A stretch of DNA of 64,000 bases from Angiostrongylus vasorum (taxonomy: Eukaryota; Nematoda; Chromadorea; Rhabditida; Metastrongylidae), in the NCBI GenBank assembly GCA_018806985.1, contig JADANN010000149.1, forward strand, positions 62,001 to 126,000, read 5' to 3'. Shown in pieces: positions 1-14,000 of the stretch. Positions within the stretch are counted from its first letter, which is position 1. Each line of letters begins with the position of its first letter. The notes under the pieces were generated by a model. It was not told where the DNA came from. It saw only the letters and a list, made by a program, of their open reading frames with translations, and made no database searches. The translations under genes and the position numbers were made by a program.

Positions 1-89
1 CTTCCTTGGTGGGAAACATAAAAACGATGGATTTTTCGAGAAGCCGGTGATCGTTTAATTATTGTTCAGATGTCCATCTTTAAGTTTGT

Positions 90-180
90 GCTATTGAAGT
101 GTTTGACCTTGTAAACTACATAGTAGTGTACCTTTCCACGCTCTGAAGAAGGCGATACTGCCGAAACGTCAGCCACTGTT
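90..180 (+). mobile_element. PLE tail fragment with hammerhead-like motif
   Basis: Short fragment ending in the motif core CTGAAGA, hairpin AGGC..GCC, GAAAC, GTC (143-170). Flanks pair over 3 bp only. Lies beyond the last vps-53 exon found. Confidence 0.5.
139..174 (+). ncRNA. Hammerhead-like motif
   Basis: CTGAAGA at 143-149, stem II with GGC/GCC, GAAAC then GTC to 170. Core positions all present; stem I weak. Confidence 0.4.
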
Positions 181-334
181 GCGTTGTATGTGCCACATTT
201 GTGAGGAAGTAAACGTGTGCTGAGTGACAACCTCGCGATTGCTATAAAAAAGAGAACAACAATAAGCATAGTCGATATTCCTGAGTATTTTTCCATCAAT
301 AAGCTAACAACAGATTAAAAAGTACCTTTATTCC

Positions 335-373
335 GCTAACGTTTCGACGTCTTCGTTGTCCTCAAAGCCGATG
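335..373 (-). ncRNA. Hammerhead-like motif (variant)
   Basis: Minus strand TTGAGGA (one core change), stem II GAC/GTC, GAAAC, GTT. Inverted partner of the copy at 786-822. Confidence 0.3.
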
Positions 374-785
374 ATCTGAGTCGATGTCCACAGTCCTTCG
401 TACTCCCGATATGCTTCCTTCCTCGTCGTATGGAGTAGGATCTTCCTCAGTGGAGCACCACTCGAATGAGGCAAGCTCTGCAGGCGATGCTCTTTTATAC
501 CGGACGGTTGTTGTTGATATAATTGTCCGATGATACTAACTTCTTTCTTCCGGACAATCCACCCAGCGGAAAGTCGGTATGGTTACCAACTAGCACTAAG
601 TTATCAAAGGTAAACCGGCTACTATCACCAGACGATCATTTCAACAATCGTCCTGTACAAAAGAGCATCGCCGAGTGGGGTTGGTTCATTCGGGAGATCC
701 TCCACTGAAGAAAATCCAACTCGATGCGACAACGAAGGCACTACATCGAAAGTACGTACGACTATGGACATCAACTTGGATCACT

Positions 786-822
786 GGCTCTGACGAAGAC
801 GAAGAGGTCGAAACGCTAGGCG
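786..822 (+). ncRNA. Hammerhead-like motif (variant)
   Basis: CTGACGA at 790, stem II GAC/GTC, GAAAC, then GCT in place of NUH, so probably inactive; followed by AATAAAG. Confidence 0.3.
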
Positions 823-1321
823 AATAAAGTTATTTGTTAACCTCGTGCTAGCTTAGAAATGGAAGAATACATGTAGATTTGTCAATCAGTCCCTCCGAGG
901 TTGAAGGAAAGCCGGTTTTTTAAAATAAAATCCCGAGTGTTCCTCAATAAGCAAGGAAACCAATAGTATCGGTCTATCGGCAAAATTTCACAACCAGACC
1001 AGATGGTTTGTTCGCGCAGAGACGAGCAACTTAAGTGCAAGAAGACATTCAATTTACTAAGCCAGTTCCTTCTGCATGATGTACTTTTGACTATAAGTAC
1101 GTCAAAATAGTAGTTTTTAGCTCGAAGAAAGTGGACCGATGTTTCCTGACTCTTGAATTGCGCTCTTCAATGTAGCAGATGTTCCGATATTTTGTATGGG
1201 ATTTTTTTGATCCCGCATTCATCTTCAGTCCATTTAATGTTTTACTGACAAAAATCTAGGGCAGAAAATTTTAAAGATGGTTGTTATATGAAATCGAAAA
1301 AAAAGCGAAATAGCACCAGAC

Positions 1322-3248
1322 CTTTTGCAATTCTGCCGTATTTGACTCAGGAAGTAAAGTTGAGTAGTGCTCTAAGAAGTCCTCAGGCGTATCCATGTTT
1401 GACATAACCACCTACAATTAAGTTACTTAGTAATTAAGTTACTTAGAAGCTTTGATTTCAAAACAAGTAGAAAAGTGCAAGGAAAATATTTCTAAAGACA
1501 TCTTAATTTACGTTTATCACAAGTTCACACTGAAGACGAAATGCAGATGATAAATTTAAAAACAATAAGAAGGATAAAAAAGAAAGAAGGAGGAGATACT
1601 TACCTTAAGAATCATTTCTGCTTTATTCAACGCCGCACTGACACCACCAACGTATGCGGTTGGTGGCTTTGCGGCTACAGCACTATCAATGGAAGGCATT
1701 TGTAGTAGAAACGATTTCAATGAGTGAGTATCCAGAAGTAGTTGTTCAGCTCCTGTGTTGAATAGATTGACCACAAAAAAATGAAAGTCAGAAAATATGG
1801 TTATACCGCATGAAGTTACAAGAAACAATATCGGAGTAGGGCAGCATATGCGATAACAAGTACCCAAACAAAAGGTTACAATTATTTATCAAGTAAAAAA
1901 TGTCATCATAACAGAATAGTTAGGCAAGACGAAAGCCAATTATAGAGGCTATTCTCTTCAAAGTAGTGGATAGTCTAGTTCATCATCAGTCTCGTATACT
2001 TAGTACAGACTTCTCTCAACACTGTTTGCTGTTTCTACATAATACATCGCATTCCAAAATACTTTAAAAAGGCCCACGTGCCTGCCCTACATCGACGCCT
2101 TTCCGTAACCAACGCGTAAAGCTGCATCGCCTAGAAGATCGACACTGTGAGCTTCTCTGACCCGTTCAAGCATGGCCAGCGTCATATCATTCGCTTGGAT
2201 ACTGGTCGCACTGTTTATATCACCTTTTCTGCACCAGATACTGCATCAGTTTCCTATCAACTTTCTAAACACATAACATCATTAACCAACTCTCTTATCT
2301 GATGCGGCTGGCGGTGTGTACTTCGCGGAAACCCAGAAGCTACGCCAAACACCGTCCATTCCAAAACGCATTTAAGCGATATTATGAGTAACTACTCTTT
2401 TCGCTTGGTTGCCGTGTCGCTTGCAATCTTCATATCCATCTTAATTCCTCATTTCATCTAGTAAATTCCATTTTTTAAGGCCTAATTTCACATAATCACT
2501 ACTGTATCCTGCGCTAATCGTTGTCCTAGTAATAACTAATAGGTTATCATAACCTCATATGAGTCTTCTAATATGTTAAGCTCATCGTGCTATTAGTTTA
2601 ATCCAACGTTATTGTGACTCCACATGCGCCTTCTAATATGTTAACCTTACTGCACTGTTATTATAATCTCACATGAGCCTCCCAATACGCCAGCATCCTA
2701 TACCACTACCATTTCATACCGGCCACTATACCAGATGGACGAAAAGGACAGTAGAGTGGACTCCAAGAGAATGCAAACGTCCTCTACGACGGCCACCTAC
2801 ACGTTTGGCGGACGTGTTCGTAAACAAGGTTAATCAGCTGTACCCGCGGCTGCATTTATTTTACAGATCACGATATGAAACTCGCACGCGCCACTGTGCT
2901 TGAATAAAACCACCATCACGGACGACGACTGCGAGGAAAAGAAAAGGAATGGCAAATGTGCTGGGGTCCGCACAACTCGTGAGGACAAACCATCCAAATA
3001 TTTCAAGTAAGTAAGTATACCACTACTGTTGTATTTCACATCCCATTTGCACATCATATTACGCCACCACCCTATAGCAGAGCTACTCTCTTCTCCCAAC
3101 TATCACCCCTTGCTCATCATCTTGACATCGGTTATTCATCGCTCAATAGAAAACTCAACTAGCTGCGTTATTTATCACGTACTACAGATGATTCTTCGAC
3201 ACATCTGTTTCACGGCTGTTAAAAATTGAAACTACTGTTTAATATACT

Positions 3249-3282
<34 letters not shown>

Positions 3283-3774
3283 TATATGTACATATATAAA
3301 CGTACATATATATATATATGTATACATATATACATATATATATGTATGTATGTGTGTATCTCCCCAACGGTTAACCGCCTCATTGCGGCTGGCAGGTGTT
3401 CCTGGGTGTCGGGCTGCGATGTAGAGCGGCGGGATTCATCCGTCCAGCAGGGCCTCCCAAAGTTAGGAGTCCGGCGTTTCCACCAGGAAGCTCAGATAAG
3501 CGCAAATCAGTACCAGGACACACCACCGTCTTGGTATAAATCTAGTCGCATGGTGGCAAATCTCCCTCTGATCAAAAGGGCCGAGACCGCCTGCGGTGGT
3601 GACGACCTGGGGCAGACTTTGGCCAAGCTGAGCTCGGGACTCCAGGGAACCACAGTGGCCAAACCAGCAAAACTCCGAAATATGGAGAAGATGCTGGAGC
3701 TCGCACAACCAGTGAAGATGGGCCGTCCAAGTTTCCAAGTAAGTAAATGTATGTAGATGTGTATATATGTACGT

Positions 3775-3835
<61 letters not shown>

Positions 3836-4197
3836 CATACACACTTATTTGGACGGCCCGTCCTCACTAATTGTGCAGGCCCTATCATATTCTTCATTTT
3901 TCCGTGTTCTGCTGGTCTAGCCATTGTGCTTCCTTGGAGTTCCGAGGTCAACCTGGCTCTCAGGTCCCCATCACCACAAGCAGTCGCGGCCCTTGTGGAT
4001 GAGAGGGAGATTTGCCACAATGCGAATAGTTTGATACCAGGATTCTGGGATTGGTTTACTCTTAGCTGGGCTTCCTAATAGAAACGCCGGACTCCTTCTC
4101 AGCTTGGAAGACCCTGCCGGGGTGATGAATCCCTCGCTATACATGGCAGCCCGACACCCAGGAATACCTCCCAGCCATGATGAGGCGGTAAACCGTT

Positions 4198-4251
<54 letters not shown>

Positions 4252-7200
4252 CATATATGTATATATATATATATATATATATGCACATAGCATACGCATG
4301 AATGAAGAGATCTACAATATCATCGCCCATCTATATTTCTGCGCATACGAATCTATGCGACTATTTGTCGAACGGTACCAGTCGACGTCTTTGTGATCGA
4401 CGATCGGATTCCCGTTTTTGTAAATAATGAAGTGATAGCAACATGTAATAATACATATACATACATATACGTGTATACATTTATGTTGCTATATCAAGTG
4501 TAATGTGTAATAATGTGTGTGTATGCTGGTGACGGTGGTGGGTAGCGCAGTGGTTAGCGATGCCGTCTATTGGGAAGCAAGGTGCCAGTTCGACTCCCAT
4601 GCCCTAACGCTCTCTCCCAATCCATTCCACATGGGAACGTCCAAGCTCAGCTGTCTCCAAAAATGCAAAAGGATCGACTCGACTAACATTCTACTACATT
4701 CATAAGGTTCACGATAACCTTAAGCAGCAACGGAAACAAAAAACGAAGAGCTTCTTCACAAGCTTTCGAAAGAGCTATGTGGACGATAAATGCGAGGAAA
4801 CGAATCGTACGCAAGAAGTGCTCCAATGTGCACAGTACGTGTGATTATGGGTTATGTAAAATAATGAAAGAAATATCCACCCCTGTTAGTGCCTTGTCGC
4901 TTGCACTGTTTCTGCATTGACACATCATCACTATTATTTTATTACTGTTGTAGACGGTTTACTTACACAATTTTAAGACTACGAGTTGCTCCATCTGTAA
5001 AAAGCCCTGGATGATAGGCCGAAAAAAGAAGAATAACCACACGAACTAGCCAACACACTAATTATTCAAGATTAGAGGCTGCATACAGCATAAGAAAGGG
5101 AGGAGGACTCACCGTGAGTACTAATCGGTTTGCATCTAAACAATGCACCAACGAACTTCTGCGCTAGTTGAGTAGCCAGTTTCAAGCATAAATGTGCAAA
5201 ATACTTCCGTCTGTCGCATAATAAATCACGGAGCTGAGGCACTGCAGCTCGCAGATGTGAACGAATCGCACCCACAAAGGGCGATTCATCACCCACTCCA
5301 TCAACAGCTGACCAACTAAAACCAGATTAATCACTACTAAGTGGTTACTCTGAAGATTTTATATGATGGAATGTCCAATTTTTAAACACCTACTTTATCT
5401 TAGCGATTGTTTGCAACGCACTATCACACGCTACTTCGAGATCTTGTACCAAAATCGCCAGTGCCTGATTTGTAATGCCGTAGAATGTCTCCATTTCTTG
5501 ACTTAAATCAACACCCTACAAATGAATAAACATACTCTGTTCGTTATAAAAATACAAATGGTACTAGTTATTTCTCATATTTAGCACGCAGTTAAATTTA
5601 CAATCTGGGTCACCAACTGGCTGAGTAGCACAAAGGATGATCCGGCAACAAACTTATGTCTCACATTCTATAAATTTTTCATTTACTATTTATTATTTTT
5701 TTCATGACAGGGTATTATGTAGAAATACAACCACAATGGTGCTGAGATCTTCGCAAAACTCAAACCTTACGCCAGATTCGAAACAGCAGTTACCATTACC
5801 AGGGGCACACGTGTTACCCACTGCACTATTGTGGTCTTCTGTTTGTCTTTATCTAAGCCATTTTTTCTAGCCTAACAGTGCTGTCAACAATCATCCATCA
5901 AAGGGAATGATCTGGGAAGCACAGATCAGCGTTGAACACAATTAAGCCAAGGCTGTAGTCGACCATTAGGATGAAAAAACTAGCTGAGAGAAAGGCAAAT
6001 CGAGAGCCTCAGCGGTGCAGTACGGTAACAAATGATCCGAATCTGAGGATCCGAGTTTTGCAAATATCTCAGCATCATTGTGGTTATGTTTTAAATTCTA
6101 CTTCAATTCTCCAAAGATTACCGATCCACCCTGAATAAAAAAAATGTGAGTTGAGAAACCTCCGAAACTCAGTTCTCTGATATAACACATACGCTTGTGA
6201 ACACTCCCGCTACGACACCTAATTTCTTGCTTGTTGCGGACTGGACAACGGCCCTTATGGACTTGGTGGTTTTTTTTTCGGAACACGAATGGATTGTGGA
6301 AAAGACTACACCCTATTGTTTAATGGGTATGAACGATATCTATAATGCTATTTACTATAGGTTACTATGTCCATCAGACAAATACATTATTGCCAGCACA
6401 TGGAAGTGTTTTGCAACTTATGGGTCACTATTTCAGTATCTTTTACACCCGCACAGTCTACGCGATAACTATTATTCACTACAGCAACTAGAATTGGAAG
6501 TTTCCTATATGTGTACTCACTTGGATGACCCGTCTTCACTGGTAGTGCGGGCTCTAGAACAATTTCCATTTTTTTCGAAGTTTTGCTGGTTTAGCTATTG
6601 TGGTTCCCTAGTGTCCCGAGTTAAGCCGGGCAGCCTGCCCTAGGTCATCTCCACCACAAGAAGTTCCCACCCTTGTGGATCAAGAGATTTACCTGCATCC
6701 GACTAGTTTGATACGAGGATGGTGGAGGATTTCGGTATTGGTTTACTCTTAGCTGGCTGCCTGATGGAAACGCCGGACTCCTTCTCAGCTTAGGAGACCT
6801 GCTACGGGGATGAATACCCCCCGCTGTAAATCGCAGCCCGACACCCAGCAACACCTCTTAGCCACGATGAGTCCGTAAACCGTTGGAGGGTTCCCACATG
6901 TATAGTATAAATACATGCATATTATACGTACAGTACATGCACGGTATTCAAATGCACATTTTTTTTATACTTCTAGGTGCAGAATAGAGTTTTTCCCAAC
7001 CAATGTCCAGTACATTTGTGTTTTGTGTAAACTATCAACTGATAACAAAAAGTGTAGAATAATGCGTTAAAATAAACAACAGGAAAGAAAATGTGAGCTA
7101 TCCGTGCTATACCGACCACTCCCGCAAAACCATCATGACAAGTATAGGTATCACTCGTCGCGAGAGTGTTAAGCAGTAGTGACATAACAAGCGTCTCTTG

Positions 7201-10200
7201 TTCTTGTATCTGTTTTATTGCGTTCATAAAAAGCAACAAACCGGCAAACGCAAAGCGAGTTTTTCCTGCAACTGTAAAGTTGTTTCAGCACACCAGTCAG
7301 CTGTAGCCAGAATACAACAAGTGGTAAATTGTTGATCTCCCGTTAACCTACAAAACATTATTTCTTCTCTATTCTGGACTTATTCGGCGCTTTTATACAA
7401 GTGTAATAAGTACTGTGTTCTAGTGATTGATTTTTCGAATTTAGTGTTGGAAATTGGTCCTCCAGCTTACTTTACACAAGTTGAGAAGAAAACAAATATT
7501 TCCATCAGTGACCCAACTACAAGAAAAACCCCTTGAAATTTCCTGTAATTTTCTCAAAAACCTAATATGAAGCGATCAACCCCTTTGAATCCACAAGTAC
7601 TGATGAAATGTCTGTGAGGCTCACCTGGAAACGCCTTTACAGGTCTCCGTGCATGAAAAATGCTTATCCGATTAAGCAAATATTAGATTAATAGAAAATA
7701 ATTCTGAAGATTGGGCTAATAAATAACTCAACTCAGCTAGGAAGTATTGTTTTCGGAGCGCCATAACAGAGACTATCATATTGAATGGTGTGTGGTTCTG
7801 AGTCATTAAAAAAGTGCCAAATCAATTTAGCAGTAAAATCAAAAAACAGTTCTTGCAATACACTTGTAAATATAATATGATAGAAATGTGTTAACAAATA
7901 GTAGAAAGAAGCATAGAAATGTTCATTGTCATGCTTTTTACTAACTATTCGCGAATTACCGTAAGGATGTTGTGTCTTCACGAATCAAACTGAACAAATT
8001 TGCCGAGTTCTGTTGTCCATGAGCTGTCGGTAAAAATGCTGTCAAGCAGCTGTAGGCATAGTTACGCAAGCATAAACGTACTACACCAACGACATCCCTG
8101 AATTAAACAGAATCCAACAAGAAACCTCATCAAGAATGTTTTCCATTTGAACAACAAAAACAGAAGAAAAAAAAGTTAACAACGATAATGACCAAAAATG
8201 GAGCTGGACCGCAAAGAACTCACTTCAGTAATGCATCAGGTTCACTACTAATTTTGCTACATTCGGTAATCACCTTTTTTAAGAGCAGGAACATGTCAGC
8301 CGAAGATGAAAAAGGCACTGCATGGGTTGAACATTCACGTGACGGCATCTCTGCTGTGGAACCAGATCTGTAAGAATATAACGAAGACTTCGAAATTATT
8401 GCGAAGGTTCTAACATTTTGAAAGAAATGAGAAAATAAACAGAAAACCAAGTAAGTAGGTAGTCAGCATTCGACATAATGAAATTAATCAGGGACTACTG
8501 TTCCTGGGTGCCTGGCTGTGATGGACAGGGGGGGGATTCATCCCAGCAGGGTCTCCGATGCTGAGAAGTCCGGAGTTTCCATCAGGAAGCCCAGGTAAGG
8601 GTAAACCGATACCAGAATCCTGGCATCGCACTAGTCGCATGGTGGCAAACCTCCTTCTGATCCACAATAGCGGCGACTGCCTGTGGTGGTGATGACCTGG
8701 AGATGACTTCGGACAGGCTGTCCTCGGGACTCCAGGGAACCACAGTGGCTAAACCAGCAAATCTCCGGAGAGCGCAAATTCTGCTGGGACACGCATAACT
8801 AGTGAAGAAAGGACCATCCAAGTATCCAAGTAAGCAATTTGGCACTACACAATCGAACTTCAGAAAAATGCATAAGAGGTCCTAATCTGTTGCGAAAAGA
8901 AAAGCAGGGTTAGGAAGTACTGGTGGTAATACGAGATACAAAAAAAACAAACTCTATAAACACTTAAGATTAGACAGCAATTTACCTGATCTTATTCGCA
9001 CAGCCTTCCAAAAAATCATTGAGCGTCCTTTCCTGAGCACTGATAAACACATCTAAGAACGAGTCAAATACACTCCAAATTGCCTGAAAGAATCCGATAC
9101 AACAGAAGGCTTCAAATAGAACAATAAAACAACCGGAAAGACTAATGCCTCACTATCAAACGCGACCTGGAGCCTTTCTTAAAACTGGTTTTTTAAACCT
9201 GGGTGGATCTCACTCGCCATCCCACGTGAACAACACACGAGTGGTCCCAAACGCAACAACATGGTGAGCAGCTTTTAAACAAATTGGTGTTCATCACTAT
9301 GTTAGACCTCCACTAATAGTATAGATATTTCATCGAATTATAAGACTATTGCTACACAGAATATGTCCAAGCTATGAAGAAAGGGAAGTTGCCGGAACGT
9401 CAGCCATCGACCACAGCACGAACGAGAAGAACAAAAACTTGTACTAACATCGCCTCAGTTCAACAAAAGCAATTCGTCAGAATTCATATACATATATTGA
9501 GTAAAGGGCAGCCGGAACCACAGGTGAGTAAGAACCAACAAAATTTGCTCTCTTCAATGAGTGAAACAACTCCTCCTACCGGTTTACCGCCTCATTGTGG
9601 CTGGTAGGTGTTCCTGGGTGTCAGACTGCGATGTACAGCACGGTGACCCACACCACCCCCGGCCAGGGTCTCCCGAATTGAGGAGTCCGGCGTTTCCATC
9701 AGGAAGTTCAGCTAACAGTAAACCAGTACCAGGTGGTGACGATCTGAGGCAGGCTTTGGCCTCATTGAGCTCAGGACTCCGGAAACCACAACTGCTAAAG
9801 CAGCAAAACTCCGAAAAAAGTGGAGATTATGCTGGAGCCCATACGACCAGTGAGGATGGGGCATCCAAGTTTCCAAGCAAGGAAGTGACACAACTGGCTG
9901 ACAGATTAAGTTGACTCAAGACTCTCACAGAAAGGTTACAACACAACTGCGTTATAGAAACCAAGTAGCTCAACATTTCTCTTTGGAAATCGAGCCACGA
10001 CTGAATATACAGCTGAGCCCAGCAAGCTGCTCGCAGCTACCATTTCGCCAAAACCGATACGAAAGTGGTAGTACCACACCAAATCCGCGATGTTTCGTGT
10101 CACCTGGTTGTATACCTGTGCTCACCGAGCCGTTCCCGCGTAGGAATGGGATGGACAAAGTCCAGTGCTGCCCTGTCGACTTATTTCGCAGATTTTAAGG

Positions 10201-11016
10201 ATTTCCAGGACGATAGAGTGACAGTTAGATGTGTAGCAATAAGGAGTGTCAAATACATCACGACTTCTTGTAGTGCGACTCAGGGTTTTAGTCTCTACAG
10301 TACCGTATCTTTGGGTGTAGAACCTTCTTCAACATTTTCCCACATGCACCACCAGTTTGCTCACAGTGCTTCTCTTCATACATTTCTCCGTTCAGTTTTC
10401 TCACATCTTTCAACCTCGTTGACAACATCGGCCACTTTTTGAAAACTGACTAGATGAAAAAAAAGAGAACCACTTTCTTCGGAAAACATCTAAGGACGTA
10501 TAACGAAGGTGATACGCCACTTATAAATCTTTCCGTTACTTGAGATATTAGAAGAGAAGACTACAACTTTGTCTATGATGATTTACACTTTATTCGTGTT
10601 CAGAAATTCATTGCAATTAACACATTTGTAAAGGTGTGCATTCATTTCAATGCACGCAGCTCGAAAAACACTGGTCGCCTTGCTCTTTGAACAAAAGCAT
10701 ATAAGGTCATATCTCAGCACAATTAATTATAATAAATAGCATAGAATCTATTGATCGTCGTCTACAGAATGAAGGTTATCTTATTCTACTAAGACAGGAC
10801 CATGATTTTGTGGAGACCACAAACGTATTTCCTTCATTTTACTGCATCAGAGCACGGATTTTGAAGATGAAAACAACTAAATGAGATAGATTCCGTTCAT
10901 CACGGCATTATCAGCTGTTCAGCAATGCATTTGAGATTTTGAAAATTTAAATTTCGGTTTCCATTTTTTGAGAATATTCTAAACAGCTTTAAGCTAAAGA
11001 ATATTTCAAAGAATCA

Positions 11017-11068
<52 letters not shown>

Positions 11069-14000
11069 GTAATTAGGGCCATACAGCAAAAAATTCTTCT
11101 ATAAGGCTGTTAACGGCTCTGGTACTACAGTGTTCCAGTTTTTGGAAAATTACGGACAGCTATCGAAAAATCAACTCCGTCATGAACGCGTTAAAACGGG
11201 TTAAAAAGGTCCAGCCAGATTTCAGTAAATCCTTTAAACTGTCTATTTTTTTCCCATGTCCGACTTTCTATTAACCTCGGCATTGATTGAGCAATTCTTT
11301 CTGCTTCTGTTTAGCAAACAAGAGGTGTTATTTTATTTCTTTATTTACGTACAAGTTGACGTTTCGGCGGATTTCGCCTTCCTCAGAGCCTGGAAAGGTC
11401 AAGTTGACTACACGACCAAACGCCTCCATAACCAAACAGAGAAAATGCTGAACCAAAATTTCAATCACATTGAACACAGAGCCTCTGCACACTCACCGCT
11501 TTCTATGAGCCTTCCACTAAATATTTCACGTAGAGACCAACCGCACAGAGTTCACATGGAATCGCAATGTACCCATCTCATCAGAATAATAGGCTTATAT
11601 ACTGCCCAATATCACGCGTGATAATGAGGCATTCCTCCCTGCGGTTCATTTTCGGATTCTTGGAATTGATCCAGAACGCCTCGAGAATTTTGCACGCTTG
11701 TGTTCTCGATTCCTGCGCTAGGATCGTAACGCGTACTTCAAAATCTTCTCCGTTATGTCTCTGCGTCCTATGCGTGGCTAGTGGAGTATTTGGTTTACGT
11801 ATGCCGACTAGGTGTTCTTTTATACGAACGCAGAGTGGTCTACCTGTTTCGCCAACGTATTCGTTCCCGAACGCTTTACAAGACATCAGATAAACTGTAC
11901 CCTGAACTCATGCAGTCACCGTCTCTGCCATTGGGGCAAATTATATAGTTTTGCGTTGCACATAGACGGTAGTATAGGCGGTTACGAACTAGTTGGCGTC
12001 TTAGATTACTCGGTGGCATTTCAGTTATCGATACCGAATTCTCTAGACCGGCCCTTCTTAAACAGCGTTTTGTAGCTGCACTTACTTCATTTGAAATGAA
12101 CAGCAGGATAAACGGGACCTTATTGTCGCTAGAGCTATCGTTTGGGGCCTTGTGGTTTCCTCTACACCTGTCCCGAGCTACAGTTTCGTAGCCAATAAAA
12201 ATGGCTATTTGCCGCGCCAAGTTCCGGGACTCCTCTCTCTGCTCTCTTCCCATGCATACGTTGGCCGCTGTTCAAAACATGTTTCTTACAAGCGCCCTCT
12301 TCGTGTGAGAGGGGTGAGAGGAGAGGTAATGAACCAAGATGTTTTTTACTACTTGGCTTTCGGTACCACTTCGTAATGTAGCCATTTTCTGACAGGCTAA
12401 TTTGGGCGTTCAGGAATGGAAGCCAGTTGTCTTTCGGTTTCTCTCGGATGAACTTGATATACTCTGACTGTTCATTCAACAGCTTGAAACATTTGTCCAT
12501 TTCCTCTTGTGTTGAGCAAAACACAAAACAGTCATCTATATATCTACAGTAGAGTAGCGGCCCAAGATCGATTACTGGTGCTTCCACCTTAGACATGAAT
12601 GCAATGGCAAGGCTTGGTGCCAGTCGTTGTCCCTTTGCCAATCCTCTCGTTTGTGCGTAATACCTCCCGTGACCATCTGAAGATTGAGTAGTTTAGGCAC
12701 TCTTTAAGAGTGTCATCAACCACTGAATTGAGAAGCCCTACATGTTTATTGCTCCTTCGTGTTGTACAAGGAGCTCGCGGATGGCTTGCATAGCGGAGTC
12801 ATTCGACACGTTTGTATAAAGGGCGCTAACGTCGAACGAGTGCATCACGTACGCGCTGCTGGGCTGCGCAGTACGTAGACGATCCAGAAACATCTGGGTA
12901 TTCGTAAGATGGGCTGGAATGTGTTTCAACAACTGGGTAAGTATTAGGGTTATTAACCGCGTTATTCTCTCCGTTGGCCCGTCTACATAGCTAATGATAG
13001 GACTAACCTTAAACAGTGATGCATCGGTAGACACGAGATCATCGCTGGATACTAACTTATGGGTTTTGGTAAATAAGTACAGGACGGGACGTGTTGGTAG
13101 GTCAACTTTGAGTTGAGAGATAACTGATGGTTTATAGTTTATTCAAGTATTAGTTTAGTTTATTCAAATACTCCACTAGGCAAGCATAGGACGCAGAGAC
13201 ATAACGGCGAAGATTTTGAAGTACGGGTTGCGATCCTAGTGCACGAATCGAGAACACAAGCACGCAAAATTCTCGAGGCATTCTGGATCAATTCCAAGAA
13301 TCCGGAAATGAACCGCAATGAGGAATGCCTCATTATCACGCGTGATATTACGCGGTATATAAGCCCGTTATTCTGATGAGTTGGGTACATTACGATTCCA
13401 TGTGAACTCTGTGAGGTTGGTCTCCACGTGAAATACTTAGTGGAAGCCTCATAGAAAGCGGTGAGTGTGCAGAGGCTCTGTGTTCAATGTGATTGAAATT
13501 TTGGTTCAGCATTTTCTCTGTTTGGTTATGGAGGCGTTTGGTCGTGTAGATCGCAGTCAACTTGACCTTTCCAGGCTCTGAGGAAGGCGAAATCCGCCGA
13601 AACGTCAGCTTGTCTAGTTCTTTATTTTACCTGGACTGTGATGGCTAAACCGCTACAAGTGAGTTTTGTAGTGGTGGCAAAATTATGTTATACAGGAAGG
13701 GTTCATCTCAAGAATGCTGCGCTAAGTAGTCCGAGATCCCTACAGTAGAATTTCATCTAAAATGTTAACTACTATCAGCGAGCGCTATTATCCGTAGAAA
13801 CCAAGTCACAAATAGACAACACCTTAGTCATATTTACAAGTGCTAGCGATTGCCCGCCAGCCATGTGAATTCACGAAGACGTATACCATATAAGGAAAAG
13901 GAAGCCATCCAAAAGGATAACAAAGTATACCATACATCGAATGTGTTCGTCTAGGATGCCAAAATGTGACAAGCAACCAAATCCAAGGTTGCGTTAGACG

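Larger units (their letters stand above)
325..840. mobile_element. Small element flanked by inverted hammerhead-like motifs
   Basis: Left end (325-375, minus orientation) and right end (785-832, plus orientation) are inverted copies: each carries the motif and then AATAAAG. About 410 bp lie between, without recognisable RT or endonuclease sequence. It resembles a non-autonomous derivative of a PLE with inverted tails. Confidence 0.5.

Noticed and set aside
1114..1275. Candidate last exon of vps-53 (acceptor CCCTAG then an open frame of about 54 residues)
   Set aside because: Phase fits, but the peptide does not resemble the conserved continuation of VPS53 after LQK; left out of the gene model.
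3226..4396. Many ORFs encoding (IY)n peptides
   Set aside because: They are translations of TA microsatellites and of family D elements on both strands, not proteins. The same holds near 36.8-37.4, 45.0 and 48.4-48.9 kb.
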